From: an uncultured Blautia sp.
GTDB lineage: Bacteria > Bacillota > Clostridia > Lachnospirales > Lachnospiraceae
NCBI GenBank assembly: GCA_934394545.1
Contig: CAKRRG010000023.1
Coordinates: 1-39,641, forward strand
Length of the DNA: 39,641 nucleotides
Direction of reading: 5' to 3'
This document shows, piece by piece, positions 24,127-32,164 of this stretch; position 1 is the stretch's first letter, and each line of letters opens with the position of its first letter. The translations under genes were made by a program, and so were the position numbers. Under the pieces are notes generated by a model. That model worked only from the letters and a program-made list of their open reading frames with translations, was not told where the DNA came from and ran no database searches.

Positions 24127-24765
24127 TTATCGTGCCTGAATGCCGTATACGATTTCGCCGCCGGTTGTCTTTCTTCCAAGCTGTGCATAGATATTTGCAT
24201 AGGTCAGTCTCAGATCCTTACTGATACCTGTCATACAGCTGGAAAGTGCTTTCGTCTTGGATGGTTTACCCAGAAGCTTACGAAGGACTGCACCATCTGC
24301 CATATATTTACTTGCTGCCTTCAGCTGTTTACTCTTCTTCGTAACGCGGACACCGTTCTTATCAAAGTAGTATGGAGTACCCTTGGCATCTGCATATACG
24401 CCTTTTTTCACTTTAAGACCGTTTCTGTCAAATCCATAATATTTCTTACCAATCTTCTTTACTACAACGTTCTTCTTACAGCCGGATACCTTCGGTGCTG
24501 CATAAGCAACGCCATTCTTGCCAAAGTACTGCTTCTTGTTCGGGCTCCAGCAATTCTTCTGCATCACACCATTCTTGTAATAATAAATCTTGGAGCCTTT
24601 CTTAATAATACCATCCGGAAGTGACGGTGTAGGAGTTGCAATCGGATCCTGAACAACAGTTGTTGTACTATTACTATTGTCTACGGATTCAGCATTTGCA
24701 ATTACCGGTATCTGGAGCATAAATGCACACATAACCGGAAGTAGTAACTTTTTCCATTTTCTCAT
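24127..24765 (-). CDS. secreted cell-wall-repeat protein without catalytic domain
   Basis: Signal peptide 1-25 (ANA-ES), a Thr/Pro linker, then aromatic-glycine repeats from about 52 to 140 (SKIYYYKNGVMQKNCW; KKYYGFDRNGLKVKKG; TPYYFDKNGVRVTKK). The last 65 residues are a separate region with C177 and the end GGEIVYGIQAR. I do not recognise that region and see no transglutaminase triad. It shares linker style, repeats and basic composition with its two operon neighbours and probably sits on the cell surface. ATG behind AAAGGAG. It could be a structural partner or substrate of the transglutaminase-like proteins; that is inference from context only. Confidence 0.78.
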   Translation of the reverse strand: MRKWKKLLLPVMCAFMLQIPVIANAESVDNSNSTTTVVQDPIATPTPSLPDGIIKKGSKIYYYKNGVMQKNCWSPNKKQYFGKNGVAYAAPKVSGCKKNVVVKKIGKKYYGFDRNGLKVKKGVYADAKGTPYYFDKNGVRVTKKSKQLKAASKYMADGAVLRKLLGKPSKTKALSSCMTGISKDLRLTYANIYAQLGRKTTGGEIVYGIQAR

Positions 24766-24818
24766 TTCCTAATCTCCTTTTATAAATATTATGTTTATTC
24801 TAAAGCAGACCGCCTGCC

Positions 24819-25841
24819 TTAAAATTTCACCCTTGATCGCACTGAATATGCGAAATGAGTAGACGCCCCGAATAATGGACCCATGTTATCATAATATAAT
24901 CCATCGATCATTACAAAGCCGTGATCTCCAGTAGTTGCAATTACATAAGGCTCATATCCCAAAACTTTGGCACAGGCAGCAACTGCACTTGCAACTCCAT
25001 AGCAGCTTCCTGCAAGGTTATTGTCAAACATGTAGATTGCCGACTGATATGGCCAGAGCTGCGTTTTGAATTCTGCATCTGTGGGATTGATCCATGGTTT
25101 AAAATCAGTATATCCCATCAAATAATTAAAGCAGGTTCTGAACTTCTGACCGTTAGACATATTCGAGGTAGTGTGCTTCTCCACAAATTTCCTGGCCTTA
25201 CGCATACATTCTGCTTTCAGCGCAGAAACCTTTATTGCAACACCATCCGAATTAATCTCATATTCCTTACCATTAATCTTATAACTGTTTTTATTCCTGA
25301 TCAAAACACCCTTGGAATTAAAATAATATTTCTTATTATTTATTTTCTTCAAACCTGTTACGCGATAGCCTTTTTTACCGATGTAGTATTTACGCCCCTT
25401 TACTGTCAGCCATTTGCCTGCTGGAACCGGAGTCCCATTCTTACGGATGTAATAAAAATGCCCTTTCTCCTTTACCCAGCGATTCCTGGCAAGAGCACCG
25501 TTGGCTAAGTAATAGCGCTTCTTCTGCTTAAAGGTCTGCCATCCCTGGTAACGGATTCCACCCTTCTGAAGATAATATTTCTTCCCTTGAATAGTCACCC
25601 AGCCAGATTCCTGAAGAAAACTACCGTCCTCCAGTCTCCACTGATATCCCTTCTCTACCACAACCCATCCAGGTTCATACCTCTGAGGAATATCTGCATT
25701 GTTATCTGGTGTCTCGGTTCCTGTTCCCGGCAAAATCGTTCCTGTCTGATGATCCACTGCCGATTCTGCCCAGATCATCTGCACTGGCTGTATGGCCAGC
25801 ATAGCCGTTATTAGCAAAGCACCCAAACGCCTTCTCTTCAT
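24819..25841 (-). CDS. secreted transglutaminase-like protein with multiple cell-wall repeats
   Basis: First gene of the operon. Signal peptide 1-25 (IWA-ES), a Thr/Pro linker, then about six to seven aromatic-glycine repeats between residues 58 and 203 (for example GWVTIQGKKYYLQKGG, HFYYIRKNGTP, GRKYYIGKKG, NKKYYFNSKG), of the kind that bind choline or glucan-like wall polymers. The C-terminal transglutaminase-like domain (about 205-340) has C280 in AGSCYGVASAVAACAK, H307 in GDHGFVMIDG and D318 in YYDNMG. Length 340. ATG behind AAGGGGG, with a promoter about 60 nt upstream. Its C-terminal part is the closest relative in the window of the broken fragment at 16656-17021. Confidence 0.83.
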   Translation of the reverse strand: MKRRRLGALLITAMLAIQPVQMIWAESAVDHQTGTILPGTGTETPDNNADIPQRYEPGWVVVEKGYQWRLEDGSFLQESGWVTIQGKKYYLQKGGIRYQGWQTFKQKKRYYLANGALARNRWVKEKGHFYYIRKNGTPVPAGKWLTVKGRKYYIGKKGYRVTGLKKINNKKYYFNSKGVLIRNKNSYKINGKEYEINSDGVAIKVSALKAECMRKARKFVEKHTTSNMSNGQKFRTCFNYLMGYTDFKPWINPTDAEFKTQLWPYQSAIYMFDNNLAGSCYGVASAVAACAKVLGYEPYVIATTGDHGFVMIDGLYYDNMGPLFGASTHFAYSVRSRVKF

Positions 25842-25884
25842 ACAACACCCCCTTCATATATATTTTATTATAACAAATTTAATT

Positions 25885-25900
25885 AACTGTAAAAACAGTT
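25885..25900. repeat. inverted repeat in the operon leader
   Basis: AACTGT and ACAGTT flank AAAA, a perfect 6-bp-armed repeat lying at the predicted transcript start of the promoter at 25907-25935. It is a candidate operator. A second TATAAT (minus strand) lies at 25867-25872 just downstream. Confidence 0.5.
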
Positions 25901-25906
25901 TTCCAT

Positions 25907-25935
25907 ATTATAACAAAATCGAGTATAAATTTCCA
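25907..25935 (-). promoter_or_regulatory. promoter of the secreted-protein/dlt-like operon
   Basis: On the minus strand TGGAAA, 17 bp, TATAAT with an extended TGT element. The leader is about 60 nt. It appears to serve the genes from 25841 down to 16656; I found no other clear promoter within that run. Confidence 0.6.
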
Positions 25936-26010
25936 CTTTTGGTGCGTAGAATGTATAAATTTAACTTTTCCGTAAAGACTTTTTTATAAAGTTCCGAAGG
26001 AGGTTTTATC

Positions 26011-26172
26011 ATGTTACCGATTATTTTATTTCTGATCCTGTTTTTTACTCTGCAGCTGCTTGTTCTCTTCTGCTGTCTCGCAGCAGGGAATGACCCCTAT
26101 TCCCAGTTTCTTTCTGACCAGGAGCAGCTGGAATATCTGCGGCGTTGGAAAAAAGATCATGAATACGAATGA
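26011..26172 (+). CDS. 53-residue single-pass membrane protein
   Basis: Small gene not resembling anything I know. It starts at ATG 26011 with AAGGAGG 7 nt upstream, an ideal ribosome site, and ends at TGA 26172 shortly before a strong terminator. The product has one hydrophobic helix (about 2-25: IILFLILFFTLQLLVLFCCL) including paired cysteines C21-C22, then a charged cytoplasmic-type tail (DPYSQF; QLEYLRRWKKDHEYE). It is divergent from the dlt-like operon and convergent with spoIVA. The ribosome site, stop position and terminator together make it likely to be real; function unknown. No clear sigma-A promoter was found, so a sporulation sigma factor is possible. Confidence 0.7.
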   Translation: MLPIILFLILFFTLQLLVLFCCLAAGNDPYSQFLSDQEQLEYLRRWKKDHEYE

Positions 26173-26198
26173 AGTACTGAAATATTTTATATTATTGC

Positions 26199-26242
26199 AT
26201 ACAAAAAAGGCAGTTTCTGTAATAAGCCTGCCTTTTTTGTAT
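26199..26242 (+). terminator. bidirectional terminator between the small ORF and spoIVA
   Basis: ATACAAAAAAGGCAG and CTGCCTTTTTTGTAT form a perfect 15-bp stem with a 14-nt loop; A- and T-runs within the arms give T-tracts in both directions. Confidence 0.85.
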
Positions 26243-26249
26243 AAACTTC

Positions 26250-27719
26250 TTAGATAATGATACACACAAGACCGCCTTTACTGTCATTTACTATTTTCTG
26301 CATAGTGTCCTGGAGCTTTCCCTGACTTTCCTCACTGATAACTGCAAGCTTATTCCGTATTCCATCCTGTACCAGCTGTTCAATTGATTTTCCAAAAATA
26401 TTTGTCTCCCAAATACTTTCACCCCTGGAATCACTTTCTCCTATGTAAGTGATCAGATCCTTCGCCTGCTGCTCTGTACCTACGATTGGTGCAATTTCTG
26501 TTTCTATATTCGCCTTGATCATATGAATAGACGGACTCTTTGACTTTATCTTGACACCGTATTTATTTCCCTGTCTGATTACAGCAGGTTCCTCCAGCTG
26601 TATTTGTGAAAGCTCTGGCACGACCACGCCATAACCACTTTCATTCACTGCGTCAAGAGCGTCCTTTACCTTCACATACTTTTCCTTCACAGACGCAAGT
26701 TCTTTTATCGTGTGAATGAGTTCATACTCGCTTTCCATATGGATTCCACTCATATCACTTAGCATTTTGTAATAATATTTATCATCTACCTCTATACGCA
26801 GCTGAACGGTTCCATCCGACAGGTTTACATGATCCAAGTGGGTATCCTGTACATATGGGCCTTCCAGCTTTATGGATTCTCTGGTAATATCTCGTATATG
26901 CAATAGTTTTTTCATACATGCTTTGATCTGGGAAAGGATCTGACCTTTCAGTTCACTGTCTGTGGATAGCATTTCCACCCATTTAGGTATGAAAAATTGT
27001 AATTGCGTGACCGGAAATTCATAAAGGATTTTTTCCAGGATTCTGGCTACGTCTTCTTTTTTCAGTTGTTCACAATTCACTGCGATCACCGGGACCTCAT
27101 ACTTCTTTTGTAATTCATTTACAAGACGGGCTGTGTCTTCTTTATGAGGAAGCTGAGAATTGATTACAATAAGAAACGGTTTTCCCTGATTTTTTAATTC
27201 TGAAATTGTCTGCTCTTCTGCCTGAATAAAATTTTCTCTTGGAATTTCTCCAAAACTTCCATCCGTAGTGATTACAAGGCCAATTGTGGAATGTTCCTGA
27301 ATTACTTTTTCTGTTCCCGCTTTTGCTGCTTCATGAAAAGGCACTGCTTTAGAAAACCAGGGTGTTTTGACCATTCGTTCTTTTCCATCTTCGATGTTTC
27401 CACCAGCGTCTTTCACAAGGAATCCAACACAATCAATGAGCCGGATCCTAACCTTCATGTCCTCTCCAAGATGAACCGGTACCGCTTCTTTGGGTATAAA
27501 TTTAGGTTCTACCGTTGTGATCATTTTCCCGGAGCCACTTAACGGAAGTTGGTCCCGCACTTCTTTTTGCAGCTTTTCCTCCATCCCAGGCAACGCCACA
27601 AGTTCCATAAATCTACGGATAAAAGTAGATTTTCCGGTACGCACAGGGCCTACAACGCCTATGTATATATCTCCGCCTGTTCTGGCCTGTATATCACGAT
27701 AAATCTGAAAATTTTCCAT
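26250..27719 (-). CDS. spoIVA: stage IV sporulation protein A
   Basis: ATPase that polymerises on the forespore surface and forms the basement layer of the spore coat, made in the mother cell under sigma-E. P-loop GPVRTGKST (24-32) in a TRAFAC-like N-terminal domain, followed by the long middle and C-terminal regions typical of the family. The length of 489 is close to the Bacillus protein as I recall it, and it ends in a hydrophobic GGLVCIII tail like that family. ATG 27719 with AGGAGGG 8 nt upstream; this ribosome site is also the 3' arm of the hydA terminator. Monocistronic. It shows the organism belongs to an endospore-forming lineage. Confidence 0.95.
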   Translation of the reverse strand: MENFQIYRDIQARTGGDIYIGVVGPVRTGKSTFIRRFMELVALPGMEEKLQKEVRDQLPLSGSGKMITTVEPKFIPKEAVPVHLGEDMKVRIRLIDCVGFLVKDAGGNIEDGKERMVKTPWFSKAVPFHEAAKAGTEKVIQEHSTIGLVITTDGSFGEIPRENFIQAEEQTISELKNQGKPFLIVINSQLPHKEDTARLVNELQKKYEVPVIAVNCEQLKKEDVARILEKILYEFPVTQLQFFIPKWVEMLSTDSELKGQILSQIKACMKKLLHIRDITRESIKLEGPYVQDTHLDHVNLSDGTVQLRIEVDDKYYYKMLSDMSGIHMESEYELIHTIKELASVKEKYVKVKDALDAVNESGYGVVVPELSQIQLEEPAVIRQGNKYGVKIKSKSPSIHMIKANIETEIAPIVGTEQQAKDLITYIGESDSRGESIWETNIFGKSIEQLVQDGIRNKLAVISEESQGKLQDTMQKIVNDSKGGLVCIII

Positions 27720-27721
27720 AC

Positions 27722-27808
27722 AAAAAGCCCTCCTGCATAATAATTGAAAGGTTCTGCCATTCTTAATGCTTACACGCTTCCTCTAAATATTATGCAGTCG
27801 GGCTTTTT
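27722..27808 (-). terminator. hydA terminator overlapping the spoIVA ribosome site
   Basis: On the minus strand AAAAAGCCC plus CTGCATAATA pair with TATTATGCAG plus GGGCTTTTT, interrupted by one 2-base mismatch, around a loop of about 45 nt. The 3' arm contains AGGAGGG, the ribosome site of spoIVA, and its TTTTT is the spacer to the spoIVA ATG. Confidence 0.7.
27765..27792 (-). promoter_or_regulatory. possible sigma-E promoter of spoIVA
   Basis: On the minus strand TAATATT (fits the sigma-E -35 pattern), 13 bp, TAAGCATT (five of eight positions like CATACAAT). The start would fall in the loop of the hydA terminator hairpin. Confidence 0.35.
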
Positions 27809-27821
27809 ATTATGTTAGGAA

Positions 27822-29510
27822 TTAATAAAACTCATTATGCAGCAGCTTGTGTTCCTTGCCTTTCAGCAGGCCATTATAAAGTTCTTGAACCATTGGGTTC
27901 TCATCGGATTTCTTAATCAGCATGGTACTGTCTGCATTATACAGACCTTTCGCTCTGGCAGCCTTGGTTCTGTCACCGGCACGTACCGGCTGTCCGCCAC
28001 CCATAATACATCCACGGCGGCAGGCCATAACCTCGATCAAATGGTAATTCGCTTCCCCATTCTTAACACGTTCCATAACAGTTCTTGCATTGGCAAGTCC
28101 ACTGGTTACACAAACACGAATGTCCATGCCCTTATATGGAACCGTGAATTCCTTAATTCCTTCATCTCCACGAACACCGCATTCTGAGATTTCCCGCATA
28201 GTTTCCTTGGAATGATCCGGACTTAAGCGACGAAGAACTGCCTCTGTAACGCCACCTGTAACACCGAAAATAACTCCACCGCCGGAACCAAATCCAAATG
28301 GCATATCGCAAGCTTCCGGCTCCAGCTGGGCAAAATCAATTCCAAAGTTGTCGATCATGCGGATCAGCTCTGTAGTTGTAATTACAATGTCTGTATCCTT
28401 TGCACCTTCTGTAAAGCTGTTTGGACGGATTGCCTCTGCCTTCTTGGCGGTACAAGGCATAACCGATACCATAACTGTCTTTTTGCCCTTGGCATTCTCA
28501 GGATCACGGAAGTATTCTTTGATAACAGCAGACATCATACCCTGAGGTGACCTGCACGTGGAAAGATTCGGAATATAATCTTTATACTGGTCTGTAATAA
28601 ATTTCACCCATGCCGGACAGCAGGATGTCAGAAGCGGAAGATTCTCTCCCTTTTCCACTCTGTTCAGGAACTCAGCTGTTTCCTCCATAATGGTTAAATC
28701 TGCGCTGAACGCAGTATCGTAAATCTCATCAAATCCCATTCTGTGAAGTGCATTGACAATCTTACCCATTACACTTCGTCCCTTAGTAAGGCTATAATGA
28801 TCTCCTACCGCAACACGAACTGCAGGCGCGATCTGAGCTACTACACGAACCTCCGGATCTGCAAGTGCCTCCCATACTTCATCCATATGTGTCTTAATGG
28901 AGATTGCACCTGTTGGACAATATACACGGCACTGTCCACAGTTTACGCACTGCGTCTCTGCAATTTTCTTATTGAATGCCGGAATTACAATTGCCTCGGT
29001 TCCACGATATGCAAAATTCAAAGCGCCGATTCCCTGAAGCTCTTCACAGGCACGTACGCAGTCACCACAAAGAATGCACTTATTCGGATCACGGATCAAA
29101 GACGGTGAGCTGTCATCTATTTCATAATGCTCTCTCGTATTCTGGAAGCGAATATTATGTACGCCAAGACGGTGCGCCAATTCCTGAAGAACGCATTCGC
29201 CACTCTTTACACAAGTAGTACAGTCACGGCAATGAGCTGCCAGAAGCAGTTCCACTACCAGCTTTCTGTATTTTTTGATTTTTCCTGAATTTGTATAAAT
29301 TACCATTCCATCCCTTGGCTCCTCAGAACAGGAAGCAAAGGTTCTTCCTCTGTCATCCTCTACCGTACATAAACGGCAGGCTCCGAATGTGGAAACCTCT
29401 GAGTGATAACAAAGTGTGGGAATATTAATGCCTGCCTTGCGGATTACAGTCAGGACATTTTTTTCATCTGTAAATTCGACCTTTCTGCCGTCAATTGTCA
29501 TTGTACCCAT
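27822..29510 (-). CDS. hydA: [FeFe]-hydrogenase catalytic subunit
   Basis: H2-forming/consuming subunit of the HydABC electron-bifurcating complex. N-terminal [2Fe-2S] ferredoxin domain (C34, C45, C48, C61), a His-Cys3 cluster (H93 with C97, C100, C106), two [4Fe-4S] motifs (C145-I-L-C-G-D-C and C188-V-N-C-G-Q-C), then the H-cluster domain. All three signatures are intact: TSCCPAW (295-301), MPCTAKKAE (351-359) and EVMACRRGCIMGGGQP (493-508). At 562 residues it lacks the extra C-terminal ferredoxin-like domain of some homologues. ATG behind GAGGGAGG. Last gene of hydC-hydB-hydA, 14 nt after hydB. Maturases HydEFG are not in the window. Confidence 0.93.
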   Translation of the reverse strand: MGTMTIDGRKVEFTDEKNVLTVIRKAGINIPTLCYHSEVSTFGACRLCTVEDDRGRTFASCSEEPRDGMVIYTNSGKIKKYRKLVVELLLAAHCRDCTTCVKSGECVLQELAHRLGVHNIRFQNTREHYEIDDSSPSLIRDPNKCILCGDCVRACEELQGIGALNFAYRGTEAIVIPAFNKKIAETQCVNCGQCRVYCPTGAISIKTHMDEVWEALADPEVRVVAQIAPAVRVAVGDHYSLTKGRSVMGKIVNALHRMGFDEIYDTAFSADLTIMEETAEFLNRVEKGENLPLLTSCCPAWVKFITDQYKDYIPNLSTCRSPQGMMSAVIKEYFRDPENAKGKKTVMVSVMPCTAKKAEAIRPNSFTEGAKDTDIVITTTELIRMIDNFGIDFAQLEPEACDMPFGFGSGGGVIFGVTGGVTEAVLRRLSPDHSKETMREISECGVRGDEGIKEFTVPYKGMDIRVCVTSGLANARTVMERVKNGEANYHLIEVMACRRGCIMGGGQPVRAGDRTKAARAKGLYNADSTMLIKKSDENPMVQELYNGLLKGKEHKLLHNEFY

Positions 29511-29524
29511 AATCTGTCCTCCCT

Positions 29525-31396
29525 CTACATTTCCACATATATTGCATCAAAGTTACAGTTGTCCTTACAGCTGCCACACTTGATACATACATCGTTATTA
29601 ATATGATAAGGTGATTTGATCTTGCCGGAAATTGCCCCGGCAGGACAGTTCTTGGCACATTTTCCACAACCAATGCAGAATTCCGGATTGATATGGAACT
29701 GGCGGAGTGCAGTGCAGACCTTAGCACGGCACTTTTTATCCCGAATATGCTCTTCATATTCCTCACGGAAACGCTTCATCGTACTGAGTACAGGAAGAGG
29801 CGCACTCTTTCCAAGTCCACAAAGAGCCATGCTCTGAACCATAGTTGCCAGTTCTTCCAGCTCATCCAGATCGGACATCTCACCGTTTCCGCCTACGATC
29901 TTCTCCAGAATCTCCAGCATACGCTTAGTGCCTTCCCGGCAGGGAACGCATTTGCCGCAGCTCTCACGCTGTGTAAAACTCATGAAGAAACGGGCAACCT
30001 CAACCATGCAGGTATTCTCATCCATAACAACAAGACCGCCGGAGCCCATAATTGCATCCAGCTTCTTCACTGAATCAAAATCAAGCGGTGCATCCAGCTG
30101 TTCCTCGATCAGACAACCGCCAGATGGTCCTCCGATCTGGACACCCTTAAACGCAGCTCCGCTCTTCAGGCCACCTCCGATGTCGTAAATAATCTCACGG
30201 AGTGTAGTTCCCATCGGTACTTCAATAAGACCTGTATTCTCGATCGCACCTGTCAATGAGAAAGTCTTCGTTCCAGGACTTCCCTCTGTTCCGATGGTCC
30301 GGAACCAGTCCGCACCCTCTACAATGATCTTCGGTACATTTGCATAAGTTTCTACGTTATTTAATACAGTTGGTTTCCCCCACAGACCTTTCTCAACCGT
30401 ACGAGGTGGTTTTACACGAGGCATGCCTCTGTTTCCTTCAATAGAAGAAGTCAAGGCTGAACCTTCACCGCATACGAATGCACCGGCACCGCGGTTAATA
30501 TGAAGATGGAAATTTACACCACTGTTAAGAATGTTGTCTCCAAGGAAGCCATATTTCTCAGCCTGGGAAATAGCCAGACGAAGTCTTGCCACAGAAAGAG
30601 GATACTCTGCACGTACATAAATATATCCATTCTCAGCGCCAACTGCATAGGCCGCGATGATCATACCCTCGATCATCTTATATGGATCGCCTTCCATAAC
30701 AGATCCATCCATAAATGCACCTGGGTCACCCTCATCACCATTACATACTACGTAGCGTGTCTTCTCTGCCTGTCTTGCCACCTGCGACCACTTCTTACCA
30801 GCCGGGAAACCTGCTCCTCCTCGTCCACGAAGTCCAGATCTGGTAACCTCATCAATCACATCCTGAGGAGTCATTTCTGTAACTGCTTTTGCAAGGGCAG
30901 AGAAACCGCCTGCCGCAATATATTCATCAATGGATTCCGCATCAATCTTACCGCAATTCTCAAGAACGATCCGTGTCTGGCGGCTAAGGAATGGAATATC
31001 CTCAGGCTTAGGACAGACTTCATCTCCGTGACGGTAAAACAGACGTTCTACCGGCTGTCCAAGGCGTACTGTCCGTTCTACGATTTCCAGACAGTCATCT
31101 TCCTGAACGTGTACATACTGATATCCAAAAGGCTCGATCCTTACAAGCGGCCCTAGCTCACAAAGCCCCTGGCATCCAGTCTTAATAACGCCTACGTGAG
31201 GGAGATCCTTCTGCATTTCAATCTCTACACCATCAATACCTTCACAGAGTCTTACCATCTCATCATAAATTTTCTGTGCACCGGAAGCCATGCAGCCGGT
31301 ACCGGAACAGACGAGAACACGGCATGTAAAGCTCTGGATATTCTGTTTGATTTCTGCTTTCTTATTCAGCAGCTCTTCTTTACTGTTAATTCTCAT
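29525..31396 (-). CDS. hydB: HydB, NADH/FMN subunit of the bifurcating hydrogenase
   Basis: NuoF-like subunit that carries FMN, binds NAD(H) and is the proposed bifurcation site. The N-terminal thioredoxin-like [2Fe-2S] domain has C30, C35, C75 and C79. The NuoF core shows SGLRGRGGAGFPAGKKW and CNGDEGDPGAFMD. A [4Fe-4S] motif CGKCVPCREGT follows, and the C-terminus adds a two-cluster ferredoxin (CIGCGKCAKNCP and CIKCGSCKDNC, from about 574). Length 623. ATG overlaps the hydC stop as ATGA, so the two are coupled. Couples NADH and reduced ferredoxin to H2 in the cytoplasm. Confidence 0.94.
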   Translation of the reverse strand: MRINSKEELLNKKAEIKQNIQSFTCRVLVCSGTGCMASGAQKIYDEMVRLCEGIDGVEIEMQKDLPHVGVIKTGCQGLCELGPLVRIEPFGYQYVHVQEDDCLEIVERTVRLGQPVERLFYRHGDEVCPKPEDIPFLSRQTRIVLENCGKIDAESIDEYIAAGGFSALAKAVTEMTPQDVIDEVTRSGLRGRGGAGFPAGKKWSQVARQAEKTRYVVCNGDEGDPGAFMDGSVMEGDPYKMIEGMIIAAYAVGAENGYIYVRAEYPLSVARLRLAISQAEKYGFLGDNILNSGVNFHLHINRGAGAFVCGEGSALTSSIEGNRGMPRVKPPRTVEKGLWGKPTVLNNVETYANVPKIIVEGADWFRTIGTEGSPGTKTFSLTGAIENTGLIEVPMGTTLREIIYDIGGGLKSGAAFKGVQIGGPSGGCLIEEQLDAPLDFDSVKKLDAIMGSGGLVVMDENTCMVEVARFFMSFTQRESCGKCVPCREGTKRMLEILEKIVGGNGEMSDLDELEELATMVQSMALCGLGKSAPLPVLSTMKRFREEYEEHIRDKKCRAKVCTALRQFHINPEFCIGCGKCAKNCPAGAISGKIKSPYHINNDVCIKCGSCKDNCNFDAIYVEM

Positions 31397-31872
31397 CCAT
31401 TCTCACCTCTCAATTTGTTAATAAGCTCAACAACCTTCTCCGGTGTCATCTTGGCATGGACTTCTTCATTCACCATACAGGTGGGAGCAAGCCCGCAGGC
31501 GCCAAGACAAGACACAGTCTCTACGGTAAACATCATATCATCTGTGGTATGCTTCTTATTGCTCAGCCCAAGCTCCTTCATAAAGGCTTCCTTAACCGGA
31601 ATTGACTTTCTTACATGACAGGCCGTACCGTCACATACCTTAATAATGTATTTCCCCTTAGGTTCAAAGGAAAAGTTCTCATAAAAGGTTGCAACGCTGA
31701 ATGCCTTCGCTTCTGTAACACCTATCTTCTCAGCTACATAGGTCAGAAGCTCTGCCGGCAGATACCGGTATTCTGCCTGAATGTCCTGCATGATGGGAAT
31801 TAATGAGGCCGCACATTTTTCATAATGCTCAATAATCTCATCTGTCTTTTTGTACCATGACTGATCTAACAT
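31393..31872 (-). CDS. hydC: HydC, NuoE-like [2Fe-2S] subunit
   Basis: Small thioredoxin-fold subunit of HydABC carrying one [2Fe-2S] cluster on C80, C85, C122 and C126 (VCDGTACHVRKS; SCLGACGLAPTC), preceded by the helical NuoE N-terminus (VTEAKAFSVATFYENF). Length 159, typical. ATG behind AAGGAGG. First gene of the hydrogenase operon, with a 108-nt leader from a good sigma-A promoter. Confidence 0.94.
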   Translation of the reverse strand: MLDQSWYKKTDEIIEHYEKCAASLIPIMQDIQAEYRYLPAELLTYVAEKIGVTEAKAFSVATFYENFSFEPKGKYIIKVCDGTACHVRKSIPVKEAFMKELGLSNKKHTTDDMMFTVETVSCLGACGLAPTCMVNEEVHAKMTPEKVVELINKLRGENG

Positions 31873-31917
31873 TACTGTTAATCCTCCTTACCTGCCAGTT
31901 CTACCTCTGGCCCTTTT

Positions 31918-31930
31918 GTGAATGTTTCAC
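31918..31930. promoter_or_regulatory. inverted repeat resembling a short Rex site in the hydC leader
   Basis: GTGAA-TGT-TTCAC within TTGTGAATGTTTCACCA. The Rex consensus as I know it is TTGTGAA/TTCACAA with a 4-bp spacer; here the spacer is 3 bp and one arm is imperfect. It lies inside the transcribed leader, about 50 nt past the predicted start. Confidence 0.3.
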
Positions 31931-31986
31931 CATAAGGTCTCCGGCAATACTTATTTTCTGATAATCTTCGCTACTATTGTATGAAA

Positions 31987-32015
31987 ATTATATAATTTTT
32001 TGTATATTTTGGCAA
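31987..32015 (-). promoter_or_regulatory. promoter of hydCBA
   Basis: On the minus strand TTGCCA, 17 bp, TATAAT. The -10 lies within AAAATTATATAATTTT (31984-31999), a perfect 16-bp AT palindrome. The rest of the 31873-32087 gap shows no other structure I can name. Confidence 0.65.
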
Positions 32016-32087
32016 GTCTTTCCTTGTAAGTATTTTAATTAACAATGTTTTTGCATAATTTCGTATTTTAGCTTCTGATTTTAGACA

Positions 32088-32142
32088 GACAAAAACCGGC
32101 TATTGCCAGATGTATCTTTTTTACATCCACAAAGCCGGTTTC
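32088..32142 (-). terminator. terminator after moaA
   Basis: On the minus strand AACCGGCT and AGCCGGTT form the base of a hairpin whose inner part (GGATGT/ACATCT) also pairs; TTTTT overlaps the end of the 3' arm. Confidence 0.75.
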
Positions 32143-32164
32143 ATTATTGGTGATTCACTTATTA

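Noticed and set aside
24127..25841. Tandem repeats suggestive of a CRISPR array or VNTR
   Set aside because: The repetition is at protein level (aromatic-glycine cell-wall repeats) with divergent DNA; no uniform direct repeats or spacers.
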